A stretch of DNA of 64,000 nucleotides from Gonocerus acuteangulatus (GCA_946811695.1 OX328124.1:32859648-32923647), one strand, 5' to 3'; counted from the first letter of the stretch, positions 11,451-20,601 are shown. Notes: generated by a model from the letters alone, not told the origin. Made by a program: numbers and translations.

Positions 11451-12277
11451 TTACTAAACAGGATGACTTCAAGGAGAAATGCATTTTGAAAGTACTCCTT
11501 ATTGAGAAATTATGCAAAGGATTGGAGTACCGTAAATGCCAGCGTAAACCAAGTGCAATTAATATATGCAAAGTAATTCCTTGATGGTTACTAATAAGTA
11601 TAGAGATACTGTATTTTCAGCCTTATTAGCATTGTTATATCGAAGCAATTAAAGTAATAAATCTAGATAAATATAAAACTATTGAGCAATATTAACGTAA
11701 TGAAAAATGCTGACTCGTAGAAAATATTTCCCTATCTCTTGCTTGATATGTAAAGTTTAGAAGAGAAACTCTTTAATTATACGCATACAATAAAAAATAG
11801 ATTGACATTTCGATCGAGTTTCGACAAAGAAAGTAAGAATAACGGACAAAATAATCATTTGGTTCAGGAGTAAACAAAGGGATCAATTTTATATATTCTT
11901 ATAAGAAACCTTTCATTTTATATGAGAACGACATATCGCCTAAGCAAATTCAATGTATCGAATGTGAAAAAATATGAAAATTTTCATTTTTAATCTATAC
12001 TCTGTCTGTAGGACTGATGTACGTTGTGGCAAACTCTCAAAAATTAAAGAAAAATAATTATCAATTACTGAAAATCCATTACTCCTCAAAGGAGGAAGGC
12101 TTTTACAAGCAAAAAATTATTAATCAGTTATTTAAGTTTTTAGAAAAATGTAAAAAATTAGTATGAGTTTGATTTTATAGGAAAGTATCAAAGATGTTTA
12201 TTTTTGATTGTATAATAAAGGCTATTTCATTTCATTTCATTTCACTGAAAATCAAATTAACCAATGTGCATTGAGTC
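11451..12277. other. No recognised gene; (TTTCA)n at 12216-12243
   Basis: AT-rich sequence. Near its end, AATAAAGGC is followed by about five TTTCA/ATTTC units, a pattern common at LINE or SINE 3' ends, but no upstream body is recognisable. Confidence 0.4.
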
Positions 12278-12543
12278 TAATTGAATCGATCCATGCAAAA
12301 AGAGCTTCAGTCAAAAATCAGTAATCTTGAGAAAACTAGATTGAAGCCATTTCTACATGGAATAATAAAATTTGGTCTATGTTTCTATTGCAACTATGTA
12401 TTGGATTGAAGTCCTTTTAATATAGAAATGTGAAGTTACCTTTAGATACTAAGAATTCATCACTCATACTAACGAAAATATTATCGGAACTCATATTGGG
12501 AAAAAATGGACTGAAGTTCTTTTTGCATGGATCGATTCAATTA
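12278..12543. repeat. 35-bp inverted repeat with ~196-bp loop
   Basis: 12278-12312 and 12509-12543 are inverted copies with about one mismatch; the core word is GAATCGATCCATGCAAAAAG. The loop contains further diverged copies of ATTGAAG(C/T)C words. It may be a small foldback MITE; no target-site duplication was resolved. Confidence 0.65.
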
Positions 12544-12970
12544 AAATATATCATAAGGTAAAATTGATATAAATTCATATATAAGGTACCAAACCAATTA
12601 AATTAACACATTCGATACTCTGCATTTGTGTCGCGATCTAACAATACAGCAATCTAACATACAGTTTTATCTTTAGGGGCGTATTATTAATTTTTTTCCG
12701 CAATTAATTCCAAATTCGCCAATTTTTCTTCAACAATTCCATTTAGATTAAAAAGGTAAATGGAGGGGGATTCACAGCACCAGGTAGAGACAGGCCTTCA
12801 GTATTGTTTGGGCTTTCCAACAGTTTTTTCCGTTTTCATATCCTTTGAGTGGAAGATTTTTTATGAATTTGTTAGGAAAAGAAATGTCTACATGAAAAAT
12901 TCAATCAAAAAATGCACACGATACTGAGGTATTCCCAAACAATGACTTTCGCAGCGGAAGTGTTAATAGA
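12544..12970. other. No recognised gene; weak inverted repeat
   Basis: CTTCAGTATTGTTTGGGC near 12797 and an inverted relative near 12922 (GATACTGAGG..CCCAAACAATG) suggest a degraded foldback element. Nothing else is seen. Confidence 0.3.
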
Positions 12971-13260
12971 CTATACACAGGGTGTTCTGAAGCTATACAG
13001 GGTGTAGTGATTCAGCTTTAAGGTCCTTACAGGATAGTCGATTCTGAGCAAAAAAGGTTCCTATCAACATGGGAGAGGATTTGTTTTCAGGAGGCGGTGG
13101 ACCTAAATAACCTTCTAAAACCACGTTTTTCAAACTCCAAATAACACCGAATGTCGAAAAGTCACCGGAATTTGGAGTCTGAAAGACGTGGTTTTGGTAG
13201 GTTTTCTAGCTCCACTGCCTCCAGAAAGCATTTCCGGAACCATCTTTTATCTCGTGTCTA
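12971..13260. mobile_element. ACAGGGTGT-ended foldback element, right end lost
   Basis: Two ACAGGGTGT tips occur at about 12978 and 13000. About 13050-13142 and 13170-13258 are inverted copies sharing AGGAGGCGGTGGA and AAAACCACGT on one side with the complement on the other. ACAGGGTG(T) termini are common on arthropod MITEs. The right tip is absent, and the 5S-derived SINE fragment begins exactly where it should be. Confidence 0.55.
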
Positions 13261-13380
13261 ACGGTCTATCAACAATCTATCTATTGGGCTATTAACACTG
13301 GGCTATCTACAGGTTGCCAGCCTTCTATAAGGCCAACAGCATGTTGTCGGTCACCCATGCAGGTACTGGACACGCCCGAA
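13261..13380 (-). mobile_element. 5S-derived SINE fragment (3' half)
   Basis: On the minus strand this reads CGGGCGTGTCCAGTACCTGC then ATGGGTGACCGAC, the 3' half of 5S rRNA, followed by GGCAACCTGTAGATAGCCC as in the two full copies. It ends in a diverged form of the shared hairpin (AGTGTTAATAGCCC to GATAGACCGT). The 5' 5S half and the poly(A) tail are missing. It abuts the ribozyme-like repeat that starts at 13381. Confidence 0.8.
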
Positions 13381-14283
13381 GTGGCACCAGAAAGCTGTGA
13401 AACATGTAGGGACGAAATAAAGTTGTTGTAACTGTATAATAAAGTTTTTATTATGTACTAGCTGTTACCCGGCGTGCCATGCTACACCTACTTTCTGCAT
13501 ATAGAAAAGCCTAAATAAATTAGAAACCAAATAAGTATTATTAAAATCTAATAACACGAATCTGTAACTGTTTCGAACCCGTGACCTCTCAACTGTGAGT
13601 CCTAGACGACTTTGACCTAACCTATAACACCTCCCGTATCAAGACATACATGTATGCCGAGTTTGGTAAAAATCGATCTAACGGTGTGGATTTTTATTTA
13701 AAAAAAACATACAGACAGCAGCTGGTAGACGTTTTTGACCTGGCCTATGACAATCCCCTGATCAAGACCAACCTGCGTGCCCAGTTTGATCAAAATCTGT
13801 CAAACGGTGTGGGTTTGTATAAAGAACAAACATACAGACAGACAGATGGTAGCCGTTTTGACCTAGCCTAAGGCAATCGCCGTATCAAGGTCTACCTGTG
13901 TTCCAACTTAGGTCAAAATCGGTCGAACGGTGTGGATTTTTATAGGGGACAAATATACAGACAGACAGCTGGTAGAGGTTTTTGACCTAGCCTACGGCAC
14001 TCTCCAGATTAAGATCTACCTGTGTACCGAATTTAGTCAAAATCGGACGAACGGTGTGGATTTGTACAAGGGACAATCATACAGACAGACAGCTGGTAGA
14101 TTTTTTTGACCTAGCCTAGGAGATTTCTCTTATCAAGACCTACCATTATTCCAAGTTTGGTCAAAATCGGTCAAACGGTGTACATTTGTATAAGGAACAA
14201 TCAAACAAACAGACAGAAAAACAGACAGACACGTGATTTTTATATATATAGATTTGACTTTCCGCCTAGCACGAAAATAACGA
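13381..14283 (+). mobile_element. Hammerhead-like repeat, split by 13457-14255
   Basis: 13381-13456 matches 15461-15538 of the palindrome, including GTGAAACATGTAGGGACG and AAGTTTTTATTAT. The continuation (TTGACTTTCCGCCTAGCACG) appears only at 14256-14283, after an 800-bp insertion. The catalytic-core equivalent is degraded: CCGAAGT stands where an intact core has CTGAAGA. Confidence 0.7.
13457..14255 (+). mobile_element. ACTAGCTG..TATATAGAT element with ~145-bp tandem units
   Basis: Begins ACTAGCTGTTACCCGGCGTG and ends GTGATTTTTATATATATAGA, an architecture widespread in arthropod genomes for non-autonomous repeats. Inside are about four diverged tandem units, each containing GACCTAGCCTA, TCAAAATCGGTCGAACGGTG and ACATACAGACAGACAG. 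It inserted within the ribozyme-like repeat, between TTTTTATTAT and TTGAC. Open frames across it (e.g. 13650-13871) follow the tandem unit and are not supported as genes. Confidence 0.75.
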
Positions 14284-14740
14284 ACTCTCTATTTTATTTC
14301 TTGCAGTCGAACGCGTCCGATGTGTGTAGCTTCTACGAATAGTAGACTGCTATGAGAAACGTACATTTGGGTCAAGATGCTTATTGATTTAAATATCCAC
14401 GGTATAATAACTGAATTCCCTCTCATAAGAGCATCATAAATATCCGTCGAAATGAACTGAAACGATAATTTGAATTTACAACACTCCATCATTAACATTT
14501 TTTCTAAAGGAGGAAAATAAAGATACTTAGGAGATGTTCATGAGAAAAAAACCGGAAAGTGGAAACAAATATCACTTAAATACATCATTAACCCTGAAAA
14601 TACATTAGTAACGCACGTAAATTGCTTAACCACCATCCTTCCACTTGACACATTCTTTCACAACATTTCAAGGATTACATCCTTGGGTATTTACCGTCTA
14701 GTATGACTCACCTCACATCTCAATATAAAAAACAAAATGA
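14284..14740. other. No recognised feature
   Basis: No supported gene or repeat. Confidence 0.4.
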
Positions 14741-14758
14741 GAAATATATATATATATA

Positions 14759-14920
14759 GGGGTCTCCCGTGGTCTAATGGTTAGCGCATTGGATTCATAA
14801 GCGGGAGATGGTGGGTTCGATCCCCACCTCCGGCAGGAATTTTCTCATCTCAGGGCTCGTTGGGAAAATTCCTCGCTGCACCCTGGATGTCGGCGCTAAT
14901 GACCTAGAAGTAGATGCGCC

Positions 14921-14957
<37 letters not shown>
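14759..14957 (+). mobile_element. tRNA-derived SINE inserted in a (TA)n array
   Basis: Full-length copy: GGGGTCTCCCGTGGTCTAAT, box B GGTTCGATCCC, body, shared 3' hairpin (GTCGGCGCTAATGACC to GATGCGCCGT) and ~33 adenines. TA dinucleotides border both sides (14743-14757 and 14958-14992), so the target was a microsatellite or the tail evolved into one; a target-site duplication cannot be told apart from TA repeats. Confidence 0.9.
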
Positions 14958-14995
<38 letters not shown>

Positions 14996-15200
14996 GTTTT
15001 TGGATGCATGTGACGTATTTAAAAATAGTACTTTTTTTACTATTTTTTATTACATATTTCACGACGGAAAACATTTAGAACATACCGAATAAATGATTAT
15101 TCTTCAACTGACCCTTTTTTCAATCTTCGTATTTTCGTGGTAGGCGGAAGGTCAAATAATAAAAACTTCACCATACAGTATCACCAACTTTATTCCGTCC

Positions 15201-15257
15201 CCGGCGCTAATGTCCAAGTTGTAGATACGCCGTAAAAAAAAAAAAAAAATAAATAAA
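15201..15257 (+). mobile_element. Solo SINE tail (hairpin plus poly(A))
   Basis: Contains only the shared 3' hairpin (CCGGCGCTAATGTCC to GATACGCCGT, 15202-15233) and an A-rich tail with AAATAAATAAA. A 12-13-bp target-site duplication TTTATTCCGTCC(C) occurs at 15189-15201 and 15258-15270. It interrupts the left palindrome arm in what would be stem I of that arm's ribozyme-like unit. No tRNA or 5S part is present. Confidence 0.9.
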
Positions 15258-15448
15258 TTTATTCCGTCCCTACATGGTTTACACCTTTTTTGGTGCCTCT
15301 TCAGGGGAAAAGTTACATATATAAACCTTACAGCCTCAATCTGAGGAGGATAACCTTCCACCAGTACGGCCACGTCCAGGATTCTAGACGTGGCCGTACT
15401 GGTGGAAGGCTATCCTCCTCAGATTGAGGCTGTAAGTTTTATATATGT

Positions 15449-15508
15449 AACTTTTCCCCTGAAGAGGCACCAAAAAAGGTGTGAAACATGTAGGGACGGA
15501 ATAAAGTT
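15449..15508 (+). ncRNA. Candidate type I hammerhead ribozyme
   Basis: The core CTGAAGA at 15459-15465 fits CUGANGA. Stem II is GCACC/GGTGT (15467-15471 with 15478-15482; one G-U pair) with a six-A loop and one unpaired G at its base. GAAA lies at 15483-15486, a minimal self-complementary stem III CATG at 15487-15490, and the predicted U-H cleavage site TA at 15491-15492. Stem I pairs TCCC (15455-15458) with GGGA (15493-15496) and AACTTT (15449-15454) with AAAGTT (15503-15508), leaving a 6-nt bulge where loop-loop contact is expected. Stem III palindromes are typical of dimer-acting hammerheads in retroelements. The extra G near stem II is a caution; activity is untested. Confidence 0.55.
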
Positions 15509-15609
15509 TGTGATACTGTATGGTGAAGTTTTTATTATTTGACCTTCCGCCTACCACGAAAATACCGAATAAATGATTATTGAGGAATAGTGTGATTTCA
15601 ATATTGTCC

Positions 15610-15990
15610 CTACCATGTCAAACTATCGAATATGCAAATCGGATCAAACTATCGGACGAGAATCTTCTATCCATTGACGAGGTAATATATTGAAAAATGG
15701 TCTTCGATACTTTCTTTAAGGATGGGTGGGAAGTCACCTCCTCGTCTGTCCCAAACTTAACCATCTTCCTGACCTCACAAAGCGATACTGGGAGGCTCGG
15801 CGTCAAATGGCTGAACCGCCACCGACGGGCATTGGATAAAAAAAAAACAAAAAAAAAAAAAAAAAAACTTCTTTAATGCATTAAAGGCTATTCTAAAGGG
15901 GTTAGAGTCGTGACAATTTACGACAAACCGTAACATCCAAAATCTGAAAGAAAAACGAGTTTTTCATATTCGATAGTTTGGTTGAGACGA
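15610..15990. mobile_element. Degraded inverted-repeat element with internal A-rich tail
   Basis: CAAACTATCGAATATGCAAA near 15620 and its inverted relative near 15965-15985 (CATATTCGATAGTTTGG) bracket the interval. Inside lies an A-run at 15839-15866, preceded by CGGCGTCAAATGGC, weakly reminiscent of the SINE hairpin start. This may be a MITE carrying an unrecognised retroposon. Confidence 0.4.
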
Positions 15991-16140
15991 TATGTTTTAA
16001 ATGTTGAAAATATTTTTTTTCTTTAAATTCTTTTTTCAATATTACCATTTAAAATGAGTCAAGAGAACAAATAGGTACTAAATAATTTATTTTATGTTTA
16101 CGCTTTCATTTGGATTATTACGAGCTCTAGTCTAGTGGGT

Positions 16141-16250
16141 TTTTCGTTACGCCTGAGATGGTGCCATGGAGGCCACGAAACATGTAGAGCAATTAGAAAG
16201 TACAGTAGTATGATAAAATACGAAGAAGTACAATGTTTAAAGGCGTAAAG
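16141..16250 (+). mobile_element. Diverged hammerhead-like repeat
   Basis: CCTGAGATGGTGCCATGG then CCACGAAACATGTAGAG and AGTACAGTAGTATGATAAAA align with the palindrome unit's CTGAAGA..GTGAAACATGTAGGG..GATACTGTATGGTGAAG. One base is missing from the core, and stem I complementarity is poor, so it is a relic. Confidence 0.5.
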
Positions 16251-16294
16251 TGAAAATACCTAATTGGTCAGAAATACTTCTGGTTGAAATATAT

Positions 16295-16886
16295 ACAGGG
16301 TATTCCAGTCATAAACCGACAGATTTCGTATGTCGATGAGGAAGTCAAAACGTCTTTTGGCGATTTTGAGAAAAACGCAAAAACCATGTTTTTTTTTGTT
16401 TTTGTTTTTTTGACAAATCCCGATTTATCGCTTAAACGAAGTGTTGTACGAAAAAACACCACTCAATACAAATGTTGTAGCTTATTAAATTATCTTTAAG
16501 ATAAGACCAAGTTAGCTTGAATATAGATAATCGTAACTGGAAAAAATAATCTCGGTTCACTTGCTTCGAATTTTGATGAGCAAAATGTCCATCCGATGGG
16601 TTATTCAAACATCATTATCTCGTAAAATATTCAAGCTAAGACACTGAACTTGGTTTGAAGATAATTTAATAAGCTACAACTTTTGTATTGAGGTGGTTTT
16701 TCGTACAACGCTTCGTTTAAGCGATAAATCGGGATTTTCTTCCAAAAAAAAAAAAAAAATGTTTTTTTTTGCGTTTTTCGTGAAAACGAATCGAAAACGA
16801 GAAAATCGCCAAAGCACTTTTTGACTTAGTTCTTCGATTCCCCATTGAAATAAAAAGTCTGACGGTTTAAGACTCGGACACCCTGT
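16295..16886. mobile_element. Long-TIR foldback element, ACAGGGT..ACCCTGT ends
   Basis: Left tip ACAGGGTATTCCAGTC, right tip GACTCGGACACCCTGT. The arms are inverted copies for roughly 200 bp each: CGATTTATCGCTTAAACGAA and AGCTTATTAAATTATCTT on the left, with their complements on the right. They surround a loop at about 16533-16610. TA precedes the left tip. T-runs and A-runs (16387-16410, 16743-16758) mirror each other. No transposase is seen. Confidence 0.75.
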
Positions 16887-16910
16887 GTGTGTATATATAT
16901 ATATATAAAA

Positions 16911-18268
16911 GTCCGATTCGCAGGAACTGCGTCATCTTAGCGCGGTTCCGTTCTTATCTCTAGTGTTTATGAAGGCATAGAATAGAAAAAGTTATTACTT
17001 TGTTTAGATCAATAGCGAAACAGCTAGCCAAATGAAATCTCAAACAAACCAGTCTTGAAAGGTCTTTGTTGATTTACAATCATACCTGTATGGGTCAGCT
17101 CTCCCATAAGTCGGGCAGAAAGGCCTCCGCTCAGAGGCATTTGGAAAGCCTTGGGATCTCTCTCTTTAAACGCTACATTTCTAACAATAAATTGATCTTC
17201 TTATTTTACTTAATCTGTTTTATTGTCAAATACATTATCTGACTATAAGCAATTTAAAAATAACAAGGAATAAAACAGACAAAAAGAAAAGTTCGAATAA
17301 GCGAAATCAATTACTTAAAAGTTTTAAGCACTTATTTCTCCGATTGACATCGCTTATTCAAAACTTTCTTTAAAACCATTCTTGTAGACCATTTAGTAAG
17401 CTTTCGAATGGTAACCTTTCGCTTCCCAAGATTTTCAACCGTTTTCGAGATATTAAGAAATTATACGAAGTTCCCAAAACTTTTTATTATTTCTAACAAC
17501 AGAAAATTGGTCTCATTTTACCTATCCTGTTTTACACACACATACATTTTCCTTACAAATACAACATAAGAAATTACAACAATAAAAAGCAATAAAAAAC
17601 CAAGGGAAAGAGACAAAAAGAACGACAAAAACCCGTTCATAAGAACAAAACAGACATATTTGAAGTTTTAAGCACTTATTTCTCCGATTGTCATAACCTA
17701 ATCAAAAATAGTTTTAGAATCATTTTTGTAGAGAATTTAGTAAGCTTTCAAATAGTTTCAATCCACTTACCACGATTTCCCAACCGTGTTCGAGATATTA
17801 ATGAAAGTATACGAAGTTTCCAAAACTTTTCATGTCTGTTCATAAAATATTTTATTCTAACCCTTCCTTAACTCCAAACGTAACATAACTTTCAACATAC
17901 TAGTTTTAATGAAAGTAGAACATGCAGATAATGTTTCAACTGAATCCCGTTATTCTAAGTACCCAAACCAAAAACGGTATTCAAAAACTATTTTTCCAAT
18001 TTTCTCAACAACGGTTAAAGCTATCGCCTTGAAAATGGTTTCATTCGTTTTCCTAGCCCAAGAAGCCTATAAAACGAGTACTTACAAGCTTATGAACTCA
18101 AAAACGTAAGCGTTACGATTTTTTCTGCGCGAATTTCGCCCCAAACGCCATCTTCCAGTGGGCAGATTTTGCTGGTTAACGAACTTGACCTTTCAAATTG
18201 GACGACAGATTTTTGTACCAAATTTCATCAAAATCGGACCATTCGTCTTCTATTTAGAGAGCGAACAG

Positions 18269-18343
<75 letters not shown>

Positions 18344-18503
18344 TATACATATATATATATATATATATACAAATTTGAACCACCGTTATTTTCGGTTTCT
18401 AGGGGTTCTGAAACGCAAAATTTTCTAGTCGGCACTTCCGGATCGTTTCATTGTATCAACCTTATAAGCGGGGTTCCTCCCTATGGGGGAGGGAGGAACC
18501 GCG

Positions 18504-18506
<3 letters not shown>
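16911..18506 (+). mobile_element. TTAGCGC-A element, most complete reference copy
   Basis: 5' end AAAAGTCCGATTCGCAGGAA, with the small hairpin CGCAG-GAA-CTGCG, then TTAGCGCGGTTCC. The ~1.6-kb body is non-coding. The (TA)n array (18275-18369) follows ACCATTCGTCTTCTATTTAG. The 3' block has GTCGGCACTTCCGGATCG, then a strong hairpin (GGTTCCTCCC/GGGAGGAACC around TATGGGG) and GGAACCGCGCTAA at the end. The 5' TTAGCGCGGTTCC and 3' GGAACCGCGCTAA are exact inverted copies. Hairpin-CTAA ends, subterminal inverted repeats, a microsatellite core and no evident target duplication resemble Helitron/Helentron-type non-autonomous elements; this assignment is inferred. Confidence 0.8.

Positions 18507-18551
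<45 letters not shown>
18507..18551. repeat. (TA)n microsatellite
   Basis: TA array immediately after the CTAA end of the preceding element, so the element sits in or beside TA-rich target DNA. Confidence 0.95.
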
Positions 18552-18554
<3 letters not shown>

Positions 18555-19507
18555 GCCATATTAGGAGATACAATGAACTTAAATTACATCCATACAATGT
18601 TGAATGGAAATCGGTCAATAAAATAAATGGACGTCAACATTGTTATTGAGGCTTGTTACCACCTCACGCCTAGTTGCTGTGAGTGCATCATTTTTGTTAT
18701 TCCTAATTCAAAGCTTTTATTTTATCAATAAATACATTATAAATAATCAATTATAAGAAAGGAGATATTAATAATACTTAGATTAATAATTAATTATAAC
18801 CAATAAACAAAGTAATAGAAAATACTAATAATAAATAAATCATAATAAAATGTAATGTAAGCATAATATTATGTCATTAGCTGTAATATAATAAAAGCAA
18901 CATTCGAAGGTTGACCCCTCCTTTATAAATTCACCAACTATATATGGATATAAATAAATTATTTAGTATTTAACATCTTGTGCGGCTCTCTTCAAACCGT
19001 TAAAAAAAAAATAGAGGAAGGATGAATATAGAAACAAATATAATATTATAAGAAGGTATAACATATTTAAATCACTCAATATGCATTTATTCGGTATTTA
19101 CATAATCCACGCCTCAAATTATTATAACCAGGAAAACGTATACATAACTCAATATATTGCAGTTGTGTTTATGAAATCTAAGTATTTATTTATATAAAAC
19201 ACTAGTATAAACATAAAGAAAAAATTCTGACATCTTCTCTGGCTTTGGTGGTAATATAATAAAATTATTCCAAATTAATTTACGTTCTTTTGGCTGCAAT
19301 TTTAATTAAAATTTTTCATGCATTTTGTTGGAAAGCTAATTAATATAATTTTTCTCAATATAAATTTACGTTAACATGCAAAACAATGGTAATACATTTA
19401 AGATGTTGTTATTAAAATGGTATTTAATTATGGGTATTAAATTATTGGAAATAAAACATATCCTTTTTTTTAAATGTTAATAAAGTAATTTATTGATGTG
19501 TACATAC
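18552..19507. other. No recognised feature (predicted intron)
   Basis: Very AT-rich sequence just downstream, in minus-strand sense, of the exon at 19508-19654. If that exon is real this is intron. No further exon was found between here and position 1. Confidence 0.4.
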
Positions 19508-19654
19508 TCATGAGAGCCTGTATATCGAAGCTGTTGAGTGCGTTGAGGTATGCGTAGCTGTCATTCCTACATGCTTCGTTCTTGCTGTCAGTGAGAGCAA
19601 ATGGTGGGAAGAGGCTAAGCAGTCGTTTAGGGAGTCCACGGGGTGCGCCATCTT
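19508..19654 (-). CDS. Internal exon, NRF-domain (nose resistant to fluoxetine)-like protein
   Basis: On the minus strand a 147-nt open segment is preceded by TTTGATTTTCAG and followed by GTATGT, good acceptor and donor sites. With 2 nt completing the previous codon it encodes 48 residues starting DGAPRGLPKRLLSLFPPF and continuing KNEACRNDSYAYLNALNSF then DIQALM; the other two frames hit stops (one at once, one at its end). The Cys followed by N-D-S-x-x-Y-L-x-x-L is reminiscent of the extracellular NRF domain at the start of NRF-6/nose-resistant-to-fluoxetine acyltransferases, multi-pass membrane proteins of insects and nematodes. Base composition is far more GC-rich than the flanks, as expected for coding sequence. 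The next exon should begin with 2 nt completing a codon that starts with A; none is seen in this window, so the gene continues beyond it or is broken. Exon status is fairly sure; the family is tentative. Confidence 0.6.
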   Translation of the reverse strand, partial: KMAHPVDSLNDCLASSHHLLSLTARTKHVGMTATHTSTHSTASIYRLS

Positions 19655-20229
19655 CTGAAAATCAAAGAGTAAAAATATCTGTTAACGATACAGTACTAAA
19701 CATGAAAAACAAGAGGCAAAAATCTTTAAGAATTCTTCAAGAACAATGCAGTTTATAATAAAATCTAAGTAATAATGTAATAATAATAATGTGTAATATA
19801 ATTATATATATAATAATAAGGAATAAATGTAATAATAATAATATTAATGAATAAAATAATTATATAGATATAATAATGTTCGCTATAAGTCTATAGATAA
19901 TAATAATGTATAATGTATGTATAATGTAAATATAAACAATATAGATAGAGTGCAATAATATAAGCATATGTATATATGTGTGTGTGTGTGTGTGTATGTG
20001 TATGAATTCTGTAATCATGTAATCATCATTTATTGTCAAATCATCATATCTCCATTTATTGTTAAATCATCATTTATTTGTAATCACTGTTTTTATCATT
20101 TATGTAATCATCATTTATTGTGTAACTAATTTTGTAATCATGTAATCATCGTTCATTGTTATAGAGTATATCGCTAAAAACTGCGAAACTTTTAATAAAT
20201 AAATAAATATATGTCTTTTGTGAACATAG

Positions 20230-20232
<3 letters not shown>
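19655..20232. repeat. AT-rich simple sequence with (TAA)n, (TG)n and ATCATTTATTGT repeats
   Basis: 19740-19960 is dominated by TAATAATAA-type words. A TG array lies at 19978-19996. 20005-20165 holds several imperfect GTAATCATCATTTATTG units. No gene is supported. Confidence 0.6.

Positions 20233-20310
<78 letters not shown>
20233..20310. repeat. (TA)n microsatellite
   Basis: About 39 uninterrupted TA units directly upstream of the 5S-derived SINE. Predicted peptides of alternating Tyr-Ile come from this array. Confidence 0.95.
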
Positions 20311-20314
<4 letters not shown>

Positions 20315-20318
20315 TCTA

Positions 20319-20510
20319 GCCAACGGCCATAGCCACGTTGATTACACCGGTTCCCGTAGATCACCGAAGTTAAGCAACGTCGGGCGTGGCCAGTACCTGA
20401 ATGGGTGACCGACCACGTGCATTATAAAAGGGTATATGCACGTGTTGGCATTAAAAAAGAGTAGCAACCTGTAGATAGCCCGGCACTAATGGCCAAGTTA
20501 AAGATGCGCC

Positions 20511-20593
<83 letters not shown>
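20319..20593 (+). mobile_element. 5S rRNA-derived SINE, full length
   Basis: Begins exactly at the 5S rRNA 5' end (GCCAACGGCCATAGCCACG) and follows 5S through GATCACCGAAGTTAAGCAAC, GTCGGGCGTGGCCAGTACC and ATGGGTGACCGACC, so it keeps the internal pol III control region. An extra TATGCACGTGTTGGC partial repeat follows, then GTAGCAACCTGTAGATAGCC, the shared hairpin (CGGCACTAATGGCC to GATGCGCCGT, 20481-20512) and ~80 adenines. Target-site duplication AAAGTCTA at 20311-20318 and 20594-20601. Not a functional 5S gene: it has a foreign tail, poly(A) and diverged positions. Confidence 0.93.
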
Positions 20594-20600
<7 letters not shown>

Positions 20601-20601
20601 A

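Larger units (their letters stand above)
15128..15565. mobile_element. Near-perfect palindrome with inverted ribozyme units
   Basis: The left arm 15128-15376 and right arm 15387-15565 are inverted copies around a 10-bp spacer (15377-15386). Outer tips read ATTTTCGTGGTAGGCGGAAG and its complement. After removing the SINE-tail insertion from the left arm, both arms are ~179 bp with very few differences. Each arm carries a hammerhead-like unit, and only the right one keeps an intact core. A diverged relative of the left-arm sequence lies at 25207-25400. Inverted or tandem ribozyme units are known from Penelope-like retroelement ends; a relation to those is inferred only. Confidence 0.85.

Noticed and set aside
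20319..20425. 5S rRNA gene
   Set aside because: The 5S-like head continues into a SINE body with hairpin, poly(A) and target-site duplication, so it is a retroposon and not a working 5S gene.
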